Source: Agapanthus africanus (taxonomy: Eukaryota; Streptophyta; Magnoliopsida; Asparagales; Amaryllidaceae). Taken from it: DNA of 64,000 bases. Made by a program: the position numbers and the translations under genes. Location of the stretch: NCBI GenBank assembly GCA_030015575.1, contig JASDDO010000006.1:204171632-204235631 (forward strand), written 5' to 3'. Below the pieces are notes generated by a model. That model searched no databases. It saw only the letters and a program-made list of their open reading frames with translations, and was not told the DNA's origin. Shown here in pieces: positions 31,382-42,484 of this stretch (the first letter of the stretch is position 1; every line of letters starts with the position of its first letter).

Positions 31382-34133
31382 TAGCTAGAGGTTTAGGCGA
31401 TGTGTAGACGAAGTTAGAACCCCGATCGAACCCCGAAACCCTAATCGATACCCTTCTTTGTAATTTTTCTGAAACTGTGGATTTTTCCAAATTAAAAATA
31501 TCCAAAAAATTCAGCAGGGTTTTATAGGAATTACTGTGGAGCACGTGCCCCTAAGTCGACCAATGCGCCGCGGAACCGCGGCCCCACCCTGGCTTGAGCG
31601 GCGGTTCCGCGACCATAAAGGTGACTCTTGGCACGTGCTTTGCACAGTAATGCCCGTCTGTAATTCCTGTGTTTTCTGGGAATTTTTAATTTATACTCAA
31701 CAGTTGAGTTTTCTGGGTTGTATTGGGGACTCGATGATTCGATCGGATTATTTAACTTTGTTTATTTTGTTTTTCCGGGTATTTTAGAATATGTTAAAAT
31801 ATTCGACTGGATATCAATATCTCACCTTTTCCCCTGCCGGAAAATTTCCAAGTGTTGGATTTTTCCGTAGTTTAAGAACGTCTAAGTAGTGCAAGTAACG
31901 CGATGGACCCTCTAGAAGACAACAAACCTTAACTCGATTATGTGACCGTCTTGAACTGCCCTTTGAACCTTAGGGTTTGGGGCAGTACGGCGTGCCACAT
32001 GTGAGGCGTTGGCTTGACCCTTTTACGGCTGGACCGTTGGTACTGTGGCATGAAATGGATGTTTTTAAACTCCCCTCAAGTGTTGAGCTATTGGGAAAAC
32101 TTGGGTGTTTGATTATTCGATCGGAAAGTTTAACATTGTCTATTTATCTGGAATGTGATACAATAATTGGAATCAACAACATTTGAATGTTATAAATCTA
32201 ACACTTTAGTCTCATTTGATCAGTTGCCACGGAATTTTGATGCGATCAAAAGTCCGTCGCAATCACGTAGCGTACGCGGATACTCGCCGGGTAAACTTAA
32301 TAGACAGCTACACCCCATAGCCCCGACCAAGTGACTGTAGGAGAACACCGTCGCCAGAAGCATCCGTTCGGGTGCTCGCGGCAGCGGTGTTCCGCCTTAG
32401 TGCACTTTGTCGACGGTATCAGGGGTGCGGCCGTCTACTAAAGTTTGCGACGAGCATTCGTTCAGGATGTCGGGAATCTTGTTGAGTTGCCCGACTTGAT
32501 ATTGAAAAGTGTTTTCGATAATAAGACTAAAATGCGAGGTTTATAATTGTTAGGCATGCGATGTCTAAGGAATTCATTTGATTAGGCATGCGATGTCTAA
32601 AGAGGTTGCGGATTCCAACTGTTGTAGTTTTACACTTTCTTTTCTGCGACCGTAAGTGTAATGTGTGATATCGTCGGTTTCGTTGCTATATGTCAACGAT
32701 AATTGGGATAAGCATATTTACTTACGTTGATGACATGTGATGTTATGTGTTGCTGGATATGTTATATTGGATCGTCGTGTTTGAATAGCCGGGTTTTTTT
32801 TATGTGAGACGAGTGTTTTTCATTTTCATTCATGTAAAAAAACTTGTATGTAATATTCTTTTTTTTGGGCCACTTCCGGGTTGAGGATGATGTCACCATT
32901 GTATATTATTTACTTTTCCGCATTAGGATAAACCAAGGCGGGGAGCACAAGTAACCGGGTTCTAGGATCCAGTGGGAGACCATCTCGAGGAGTCGAGTCC
33001 GGGTCTCCTAACTCTAGAATTGGTAGGGTTGCTTGCCGCTCTCGTAGGGGTCTAAGGTGTGGGATTGGCTATTCATCACGACCGTGGAATCCGTGTTTTA
33101 TACAGGCTCAAAATAAAACACGGACGTCCTAGTATATCCAATATTTCATATGATAATTTCTGCTGCGTTATGTGTGATGTGATCATGTGATTTGTTCAGA
33201 TAGATATTGTATATAGTATATATGATATATTATATAGAAGTTGCTTATGTTTTACACCCGCGCTAGCCCTGCCCCGCTCTGCCATTAGTTACCTAACCTA
33301 ACGGTGCAGACGGGACATCGAGGCGAATGCGGATGGCATAAGTGTACGTTATATTTATCTGTGATGTTTAGGTGGACTTAAATGATGGGACATTCATTAA
33401 TGAGATTAATGAAAGAAAATAAACCTAAAAGATGTTGTGGAATCGAATTTCAAAAATTAGGTAGCTCTAGTTGTTGCTTTGCATAGCGGTGTTCCTTGTA
33501 GAACATCCAGCACCTTATTCGATAAGGAAAGAGCCGACGATCCCTTCACCGGGAGTGACCTCTTTAGCAATAATTAGCAGATGCTACAACCTTCGGTTTG
33601 TCTTTTGACTGCTTTTCAAGTTCTTGCTTTGCATAGTGGTATTGTGAATATCCTGCACCTCATTCAACGAGGAAAGAGCCGAGATCCCTTCACCGGGAGT
33701 GACCTCTTTAGCGAAACTAGCAAAAGCCTCAAAAACACTCCATTTAAAAACCATTTGATTCCGCAACGAGATCAAGTTCAAAGAGTTAAAGGTTTTCATA
33801 AAAACCATCCGCAACCCTCCGTCATTTTAGGAAGTAGAGTACTTAGTATTCGTGTTGTGTTTGTTGACCATAGTCAAGGCACAGTGTACGGTAGCTAAGT
33901 GATGTCTTCCTACACCGCATATGATGCGATTAGTTAGGACAGTCGCGTGACTTTGTTGACCTTAGTTAAGGGTCATGTGGGTGGGTCTAATTAATCATGA
34001 AATGACGGGTAGAACTTGACTAGTGCTTATGATTTGTTGACTATAGTTAAGGTCATAAGTGCTAGGGGTAAAAACCTTTATCAGGAGTTTCAAGTGTTGA
34101 AATTTGCAATGAGATTGCATACCTCTATATGAT
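31382..34133 (+). other. A1 leader, first part (no gene)
   Basis: About 2.75 kb of leader with no conserved ORF. It matches A2 5499-8133 and A3 on the opposite strand. Contents: two hairpin modules (33513-33568 and 33658-33712) and three TTGAC-type inverted repeats (33864, 33956 and 34037). It ends where G3 entered (target ATGAT, 34129-34133) and resumes at 39310. Confidence 0.78.
33513..33712 (+). other. Duplicated hairpin module of the copia leader (A1 copies)
   Basis: Copy 1 (33513-33568) has CCTTAT-TCG-ATAAGG, then AAAGAG/CTCTTT closing around TCCC-TTCACC-GGGA. Copy 2 (33658-33712) has CCTCAT-TCA-ACGAGG and the same closing stem. Between the copies the fourth pair of the first hairpin changes from T-A to C-G. 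Confidence 0.55.
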
Positions 34134-35558
34134 TGTCACGACCCGAAAGTACGGAACATGACCGGCACTTAGACTACGAACGTCTCGAGGCGTACGTACT
34201 CTAAGTAAGCCGAACCCAGAAATCTAAACCATGAAAAGTAGTAGAGAGTAGGAAGAACCATATCAAACCAATCTGTATGCAACAAATATACAACGCCTAA
34301 AGGCGAGGATCACAACAGAAAGGAAACTCCAACCAGCATGAAATCCATAAAAATGTAACACGCGACTCTAAGGTCGAAGAATAAACATCACTGGTCTCTA
34401 TCTCAAATAAGTACATGTTTGGTTGATGGAACTTCTAGATACAACTGAAATACAATATACAATGTAAATGATGGGTACGATACAATAACCCACCTACTAG
34501 CAGATTGCAAGTCACCCGAAAAAGAAACCGTGCCCGCAAAGACGTAATGGAACCTGTACGGCAACACCTGCAAGAACTGGGGCACAACGGGGGTGAGTTG
34601 CCAACTCGTGAGTAGAAAAAGATCTACGAACAGACAATCGCATGTATGGCGCAATCCTAAGTCATACGATCAATATAAATAATCCTCAAATATATAACCA
34701 GCAATCTCTAACCATGGCTAGTATAAATATCTAATCCCAGCGTAAACCCACGTGCCTGTGTCAGTGCATCAGGTGGCAATATATCATATGAATGATGTAT
34801 GAATGCATGAAACAGAATGCAAGTACTGAAGAAAACTGCTTTCATAAATTTATGAGATTTCTGTATTTTTAAAATGAGGTATCATAATGAAATCAGCATA
34901 CAACAGTGCCTAGCATCGGCACAAAACATAAATCTCAATTTCTCGATATGTCTGTATCACAACCTCTGTACCTCAATATCTCAAATCTCAATGTCTCAAT
35001 CATAATATCCAGGGCGTCGTCAGTCCAGATCGGCCCCTACCATCCATCTCATGACTACGACGGTATCCTTCGGATATCCGACGTGTCGGGTAATATCACC
35101 GGTCGGTAGTGCTCCCCTGCCAGGCTCAACGCCATCTCCTGCGATCTTCTTGCCCCAGGGTACCGTACCGGGCCCACCATGTACCCGAAACGGTTCCTCC
35201 ACTCCTCGAATCGGGTCTCGAAATCCATCAGCAAACTCATGGAGGATGACTCATACATCATGGAAAAACCGCATTTATTTAAAAAGAGAGAAAGCGGTTT
35301 ATATATGTTTTGCGGTTTTCCTCCAAATCCAGAAAATCTCATGGAAACCCGAATCCAATCATCAATAGCATGAAAAATCATGAATATATGCATGAGAATC
35401 CATGAATGCGGCATATAATATACAACAGTATGCATGATGTGACAAGCAGTAGCTGCAATATCAAGCTGGCATATAAGGCAGATGCACTAATATCATGTCA
35501 CTACTAGCTAACAAGCTGAATCAGGCAATAATATTCTCTAAGTGTACGTGTCATGGAA

Positions 35559-35624
35559 ATTACTGATGAAGATGTGTGTGCGCTGGCAAATAAGTGTGCG
35601 TGGTACATACGCATCATCGGTAAT
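35559..35624 (-). other. Long-range stem in Tekay-type LTR (G3 copy)
   Basis: Minus-strand ATTACCGATGA (35614-35624) against TCATCAGTAAT (35559-35569). This is the G2-type stem with one mismatch. Confidence 0.45.
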
Positions 35625-35837
35625 GGTGCTGGTGTCCTAGCAGCAGGATATTAATAATAGATTATGAATCACAACAATATGCGATGCAGAGAAACAACAA
35701 TAATATGCGGGAGCTGAAATACTGAACACCATGATCACTAGACTGCATCTAATGTCATAAAAGTCACATGGCTACACCACTACAAGGCTGAGCTAAAGCT
35801 AACAGTAGGTAAGGGAAACCGCCTAACCTCTGAGTCG

Positions 35838-35841
<4 letters not shown>

Positions 35842-35892
<51 letters not shown>
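35842..35892. repeat. (TA)n microsatellite in G3
   Basis: About 50 bases of alternating T and A with one interruption. Confidence 0.95.
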
Positions 35893-37799
35893 GTCGGTGA
35901 TCCCGCCTCGATAATATTACTTCCGATAACATATCTCTATAATCGGTTATTCCCAAGTCAAGTGGGCGGATTAAACATCAAAATATAGTTCGTACGTAAA
36001 TCCGTCGTACCGCATCCCCAAATCTGGGTACGGGTCAATATCACATTCGTCATATCATTCATCAAGTATTCTCCTTATCAAATATCATAAACTGGGGTAC
36101 TGACCTACGTCTAGTACTCCGCTAACATCATCACTATAATGAAGATCTAACTACTGATCGACAGTCTAGTATAAATCGATATTATCATCATAAATCATCA
36201 CAAAGAGTATACATCGCCCAAGGTGGCCTATCATAAGTATCCTGTCATATCATATCATATCATATCTCATAACATAATCACATGTCGATCGCATAATGCA
36301 ATGGCACTATTGCTATGCATCATCATTCCCAAAATCCTCTAAAGTATCAAGACGTATCTCAATCATGAATCCTATCATATCACCGATATCATAATCCAGA
36401 TCGAACTCACCGACTCATATCAATCCCAGGTATCATCCTCATGTCCGTATGTGAACACAAAATCCCAAACCCATGTGAACACATATCTATGTAGAATCCC
36501 ATCTATGCACATATGAAGTGAGGATGTATGCAAGTATGTATGTGTGAGTATGTATGTGTAGTGCACCCACTACCCTAGGGTTTCGTAACCATTTACCAAT
36601 CCAATATACCAATATCCACTTAACATCAATAATTAATTCCAACAACATAAAATGATTGTAGGTGTGTATACGTATCCGTATACATCACCATGGACTGCGG
36701 GGGTGCTATACGCCATCCACCTGACTTCTCCCCATAGATATAAATCTACTCACCCTTGCTTATGTGTGCCGGTGCCGATGTCGCCATTGCATCTCCAACG
36801 CTTCGACGCCACGTGGGGTACCTACAAGGGATATCACACGCTAAAACTTACGAAAACCATGTCGGAAACCAAAATGGTGCACGCTACGCCCATAGGTTAA
36901 AAACCTGTGAGCTTGTGTGCAAACACAGCCAATCACCACTGTCGTTGACGTCCAAACGCCACCCGACAGATACGAATCATTGAATATCAAAATCCATACA
37001 GAAAATAGGTCGTAAATCATACGCCAACTCATGAAAAACAACCCAGATTTTACCCTAACAGGAAACAGTCAAAACTAGACATACAGGGGGTCAGGTTTAC
37101 ATGAAATAGGGCTGTGCACGTAAAACGAGGCAGTTCCACCCAGGTCTGACCGCAATTTGCGGCAGGGGGAATAAATCTGCGGCCGGGGTTTGGTGGTTTG
37201 GGCTAGGGTTTTGGGTAATGGTTTTCTATCTACCTGCATATCTCACTGCCAAGTCAATTTTATTTTAGAAGGTCCCGGGGTTGATAGCAGTTTCCAGAAA
37301 GGCCACAAAGTCGACAAAAACTCTAATTTACATCGATTCTAAACTTTCAGGTATTTGGTGAAATCTGGAACAAATCTTGGTTAAACTTGTCTCACACACA
37401 CCTAATAAGACTATAGTAACATTCAAAACCATCTCTTGGCCACATCTCACTTAAAATCCCTAAACTAGCACTAGATTACAGATATAACAGTAATTTTCAG
37501 TTTCTAACAGCTATAACCTGTGAGGTAGGAGTTGGGTTGCAAGATTATACCTCAAGAAAATTCCAAGAATGTAGGAGAAAGGAGGATGAAGGAAGGAGTG
37601 GGTTGTGTTGCTGGGGAGCTGCTCATTTGGCTGTTGCTGTATCTGCTGCTTATTGCTGATGCTGCTTCTGCAGCTGTTGCTTGCAACTCTCTCTCTCTCT
37701 TTTGGTTTTCTTTCTCTTCTCTTTTTTTTTCTATGTGTTGCAGTAGCAGCTGCAACACTTGAGGGGGGTATATGTGGTGCATTGTGATGTAGGGTGATG

Positions 37800-38770
37800 A
37801 GGGTGTGGGTTGTTACTAGTGCTGCTGCTGTTTTATAGAAACCATGGGCTGAAATGCAGCAATAGGTGTAGGGAGGGGGTTGTTTAGTGGCTAAAGTCAG
37901 CTATTGGGGCTGATAAGTCATGATGGGGTGTGTGTAGGTCAGCTATGGAGGCTGAAGAATCATGATGAGGGTGTGTAGGTCAGCTAGGGGGAGCTGAATG
38001 TGCTGAATTGATGCATGTTTTCAGCTGAATTTAGGGGCTGATGTTGTGTATCAGCAGTTGATGCGTTGATAGAGGCTGAAATGAGTGTTGGCTGATGTTG
38101 TTTGGGGCTGATATTGTTTTTGGCTGATGTTGTGTTGGCTGATGTTGTTTTGGCTGATGTTGTTTGGGGCTGATGTTGTGTTGGCTGATGTTGTTTTGGC
38201 TGATCTTGTTTGGGGTTGATGTTGTGTTGGCTGATGGGCTTGTTCTTGCTGCTGTTGCAGCATCAGATGGGGCTGTTTGAATGATGTTGTTGCTGATGAT
38301 GTAGTAGTTTTGGTGGCTGATGTTGCTTCAGCTGAGGATACAATGGCTGAAATGCTGAGCTGATGCAGTTTCAGTAGCTGAGGCTGATGTTACTGCTGCT
38401 GAGGTAATGGGCTGCTGAAGGTGGCTGAAGTGGAAAGTTGGGGGCTGTTGTAGGGTGAAGGGACCTGATGTAGCTGCTGCTGGAGTGTGCTGATGCAAGA
38501 TTGGGGGCTGAAGTGTTGATAATGGGGGGGCTGAAGCTGTTACATCAGCTGCTGTTTGCAGCAGTTTGATGTGGCTGATGCTTTTGTTTGGCTGAGGTTG
38601 TTGCTGTGGCTGATGTAGGGTGTGTAGGTGTTGGGCTAAGGTGTTAGGAGCAGGTGTAGGGTTGGCTGAAATATTGCTTCAGCTGCTGGTGTTGGCTGAT
38701 GTAGCAGCTGAAGTGTTGCTATGGGCTGAAGTTGTTGCATTTGGGGCTGATGTGTGAGAGGGGGTAAAAG
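37800..38770. repeat. GCTGATG-rich low-complexity tract in G3
   Basis: Imperfect repeats of TTGGCTGATGTTGT and GGGGCTGATG, densest at 38090-38250. On the element strand this reads as CATCAGCC-rich sequence, like the tracts in the G1 LTRs. Confidence 0.8.
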
Positions 38771-39329
38771 AACACAAGGGATTATAGAATGGAATGGATC
38801 ATGGCTCACTCTAACCACCTCTCTCTCTCTCTCTAAATGTTGCTTGCTCAAGCCAACAAGGCCCCCCCTCTCTCACCTACCAATAATTCAACCTTTACCC
38901 TAATCAACTTTAAACAAAACCACACCCTTAATTAAACTAATTATCTTAACCAAAAGGTTAACCCATCATGATCATGTACATGGTTCAACCCTAGGCTACC
39001 ATGACCAAAACAAGAAACATGTGTAACAAGTGTAGAAAATGTCATGTGTACATTCTTGCACAAAAAGCCAAAAATCCAATTAGCGATTTTTAATCGCGAT
39101 TAACACCGAAATAACATAAAATCCATCATAAAAACTGTGAAATGGCATATTTCCACAAAATAACCTATTTTAGAATTTCCATAATTTTCTCCAGAATTTT
39201 CACCATTTATCGGTATTTAATTATACCGACTATTGAAATATTCATTAAAACTTAATATTAAATTCTGAAAATACCAAAAAATAATATTCTATTTTTTTGA
39301 AATGTTAAAATGATAGTTGGATCCTGATA

Positions 39330-39490
39330 CCCACTGCGAGTAATTGTTACTCCTGGGAGTGTTTTGCACTTTACAATTAGCCGATCAAGTAGGTGTCTAG
39401 AAAGGTGTCAACGGGGTTACGCCCCTGGGAAAACGAGCTTTACTTTAATTAGGTCTGTGCGAAAGCACGGGGAACCTCCCTCAAAGTACC
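39330..39490 (+). other. Putative structured RNA module upstream of gag (A1 copy)
   Basis: Hairpin CCCA-GAGTAA-TTG-TTACTC-TGGG (39330-39357), hairpin GGGGT-TAC-GCCCC (39413-39425), and GTGC-GAAA-GCAC with a GNRA-type tetraloop (39457-39468). The conserved stretch continues through GGCCTGGCTGAA near 39497. It sits about 200-350 bases upstream of the gag start, as in B1. Confidence 0.55.
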
Positions 39491-39682
39491 GGCACTGGCC
39501 TGGCTGAAAGATTGGCGAACTTGTAGAGTGTAATTAATACCGGCTAGTCTTTCCTTTTAGGGTTTGAAGGAAGATTTGATAAAAACAATGGGAGCCATCC
39601 TGATTAGATAAAATATATAACCAATCTAATCTTGCAAGAGCGCATGCAGAGTGTTTTCTTCTCTCTCCCGCCAGGTAGCGAC

Positions 39683-40110
39683 CATGTCACGCCTTAATCA
39701 AGATAATAATATGGATGTATTGACCGAACCCGCTTGTTATACTGAGCTAGGGAACGTTGGTCCCGCTCCAACTTATAATTGTTATAAGACCGAGCAGGAA
39801 TTAGGGGAATACCAGGATTCCCATGCCGCCTAAACGAAGAAAGTGCATAAGATGCATCTCCTTCGGGTGCGTTCATTACAAAGAACCGTTTCTCAGTATC
39901 CTCTGCGTCCTGGGTATTTGATACCGGATCAGGATCCCAGATATGTAATCTGTTACATCGGGCTAAAGAAAGGTAGAGAACTGAGAACGGGTGATAAGTT
40001 TCATGAGACAGAAAACGGTGCAAGTGTTGTAGCCAAGTCTGTTGGTCACTATCACCCTGTGTTTCCAAATACATTGATTCTGAACGAATGTTATTAGATA
40101 CCGAACCTGA
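39683..40110 (+). pseudogene. A1 gag-protease remnant (copia)
   Basis: It follows CTCTCTCCCGCCAGGTAGCG and an ATG at 39683. A much reduced gag interval is followed by a copia protease signature (SWVFDTGSGSQIC, about 39920-39960; B1 has SWVLDTGSRSHIC) and by sequence matching the B1 region before NII. The same reduced gag is present in A3. It is broken, and no product is expected. Confidence 0.65.
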
Positions 40111-42440
40111 TATACAACATCATATCAGTCTCTTTATTTACTAAAGAAAGGATATAATTTTGTATTGTTGGATAATGTTTTGAACATTTCCTATATCAAT
40201 AGGTGATCGATTCAGGCACGTTATCTAAAAGCATATGCATTCTAAATCAAACTACAGTTCCTTACGTACAGAACACACACGAGAGGAAGAGTCCATAAAT
40301 GAACGAATTCTTCTTGAGGCATTGTAGACTAGGTCATATCAATGCGACCCGACTAGCTAAGTTACATTTAGATGCATATTTAAAATAGTTTAAATTTACA
40401 TCTTATGAAACTTGCCAGTCATGTCACAAAGATAAGATGACCAAAGCTCCGTTTACTAGAAACAGAGAAAGAGTTTGTGAACTCTTGGGACTGATACATA
40501 GGGATGTATAGAGGTCCCCAGTCTACATATGCCAAGACTGGTTCTTTGTACTTCCTTACATTCACTGATGATCTCTCAAGATTCGGACACTTGTTCCTGT
40601 TGAAACACATGTCTGAAGCTTTTGAGAAATTCAATGAATATAAGTTAGAAGTAGAGAACCAAATACAGGTATAAGTATTTTGTCCTATGATGAGATCAGG
40701 GAGGAGAATACTTGTGCATGGAATTCTTGGACTATTCTAAAGGAGAATGAGATTCTCTCTCAGTTTTACTCCTCTGTATACACCACAGCACAACGGTGTA
40801 TCGGGGCGGAGCAATCACACCCTATATGATATGGTGCGCTCTATGATGAGTACTACTGAGTTACCTATTTTCTTTTGGGGGTTGTGCACTTGAGAAGCTG
40901 CATACCTATTGAATTAGATTCCAACCAAATCAATGCCTACCACTCCATATGAGATATGGTATGGGAAGAGCCCATCTCTTAAGTAAATTAAGATTTGGGA
41001 TTGTCCGGCCTATGTCAAAAGCAAAATCCGGACAAGATCGAGGCAAAGTCAGTTCTGTACAACTGGAAGGAGTTTCAGTTATACAAACTACAGCTGATGA
41101 TTTGATAGAACCAAAGGATTCAATAGACTCCGACGAACCTTAGCCTCTCCGCCAATCTAGCAGGGTTCCTCATCCGCCTGAGAGATACTTCGGTTTCTCG
41201 ATGACAGTGGGAGCGAGGATTGCATCATGAGATGATGGCCCAACTAGTTTTGAGCAGGCCATCAAGAGTGGGGACTCTGTAAGAATGGCTGGATGCTTAG
41301 CGATCTGAGATGGAATCCATGTACACCAACAAAGTATAGACTTTGGATGCTGTATCTGAAGGGTTAAATCCCCATCAGGAGCAAGTATATCTTGAGAAGA
41401 TTACTTGGTGTAGATGGAAAAGTTGAGACTTTCAAAGCTGGACTTGTTAAAGGTTTTCGTCATCGACCAGGCGTGGATAACGATGAAACCTTTTCCAATG
41501 CCTGTACTTAAGTCCATCCAGATCCTACTTGCCACGGCTACATACCATGACTACGATATCTAGCGGTTGGGTGTCATGACTGCTTTTCTAAATACTGATT
41601 TAGAAGAGAGCGTCTATAAGTACACAGCCAGAGGGCTTCGTAAACAGTGGGAGCAGCAGAAACGTGTGCAAGTTGCTTTACAGATTAAAGCAGGCATCGT
41701 GGAGTTGGAACGTCTGTTTTGATGCGATAGTCAAAGGGTTTGACTTCATCAAAATGGTAGATGAACCTTGTGTATACAAAAAGGTAGTAGAGAGTAAGGT
41801 GGTCATCCTCGTATTGTGCTTAGACAACTTACTCTTGGTAGGAAAAGAGTTTCCTATGCTACACTCGGTCAATCTCCTCTTATCACAAGGATTCTCTATA
41901 TAGGATCAAAGTGATACCTCCTAAATCCTAGGTTTTGGATCTATGAGATAGATCTAAATGGATATTAGGATTCTCACTGGGTGTAGTGAGATGGTATCAA
42001 TCGATCCCGGGGAGAATCACTGGAAAAGTTTCAGGGTGATAAGGACGACTGAATGTCAGTCGCAGGCATTGTCTTTATCCTCAGTAGAGGGACGGTATGT
42101 TGGAAGAGTTCCAAGCTGAGATACAGTGGCAAACTATACGATAAAGGCTGGTGATATCGCTATCAAAGATACTACCAAAGAGGAAGTTTGGGTGTATATT
42201 AGTTCATGAAATGAACTAGGTTCCTACCATTGTGTGACAATGGAAGTGTGGCTTTGGCCCAGGAACCCCGATCCCATCAGTGACCCAGACATATTCTGAG
42301 GCAGCATCACCTGATCATGGAGATAGTTGATCTCCAGGGTGATCGAGGTTAGGAGAGTAGACTCAGAGGACAACACGGCGGATCCACTCACAAAGGCCTT
42401 TTCCCAGAGAGAGACTTATATGGGATGGTTGAGTATGAGA
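40111..42440 (+). pseudogene. A1 integrase, RT and RNase H remnants (copia)
   Basis: The integrase zinc-binding region is recognisable as FLRHCRLGHINATRLAKL (about 40315-40370; B1 has WHCRLGHINETRLTKL). Further integrase core traces continue to about 40960. Pieces matching the B1 stretch TSFQQAIQSGDSVRW lie near 41240-41290, and RT pieces follow (WSWNVCFDAIVKGFDFIK near 41700). RNase H traces are at about 42050-42330, including a match to the B1 stretch HILRRYHLIREI. Parts of RT are missing and there are well over ten breaks. It is a fossil only. Confidence 0.75.
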
Positions 42441-42469
42441 TACTGCAACCATTGCTACAGATAGCCCTA

Positions 42470-42484
42470 GTGCAAGTAGGAGAT
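42470..42484 (+). promoter_or_regulatory. A1 polypurine tract
   Basis: GTGCAAGTAGGAGAT directly precedes TGTTAG of the 3' LTR. The family form in B1 and C1 is GTGCAAGTGGGAGAT. Confidence 0.88.

Larger units (their letters stand above)
34134..39309 (-). mobile_element. G3: solo Tekay-like gypsy LTR inside the A1 leader
   Basis: A 5.2-kb solo LTR in minus orientation. Its 3' end is at 34134 (TGTCACGACCCG on the plus strand). It is flanked by a perfect duplication ATGAT (34129-34133 and 39310-39314). The uninterrupted site is seen in A3 near 2580-2600. No primer site or purine tract adjoins it. It shares with G1 and G2 the GGCACAACGGGGGTGAGTTG block (34578-34613), the GTAGAT-type block (36732-36754), the long-range stem (35559-35624) and an ORF-like block (35045-35263, part of a 126-codon minus-strand ORF). 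It also has a GCTGATGTTG-rich tract at 37800-38770. Confidence 0.9.
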
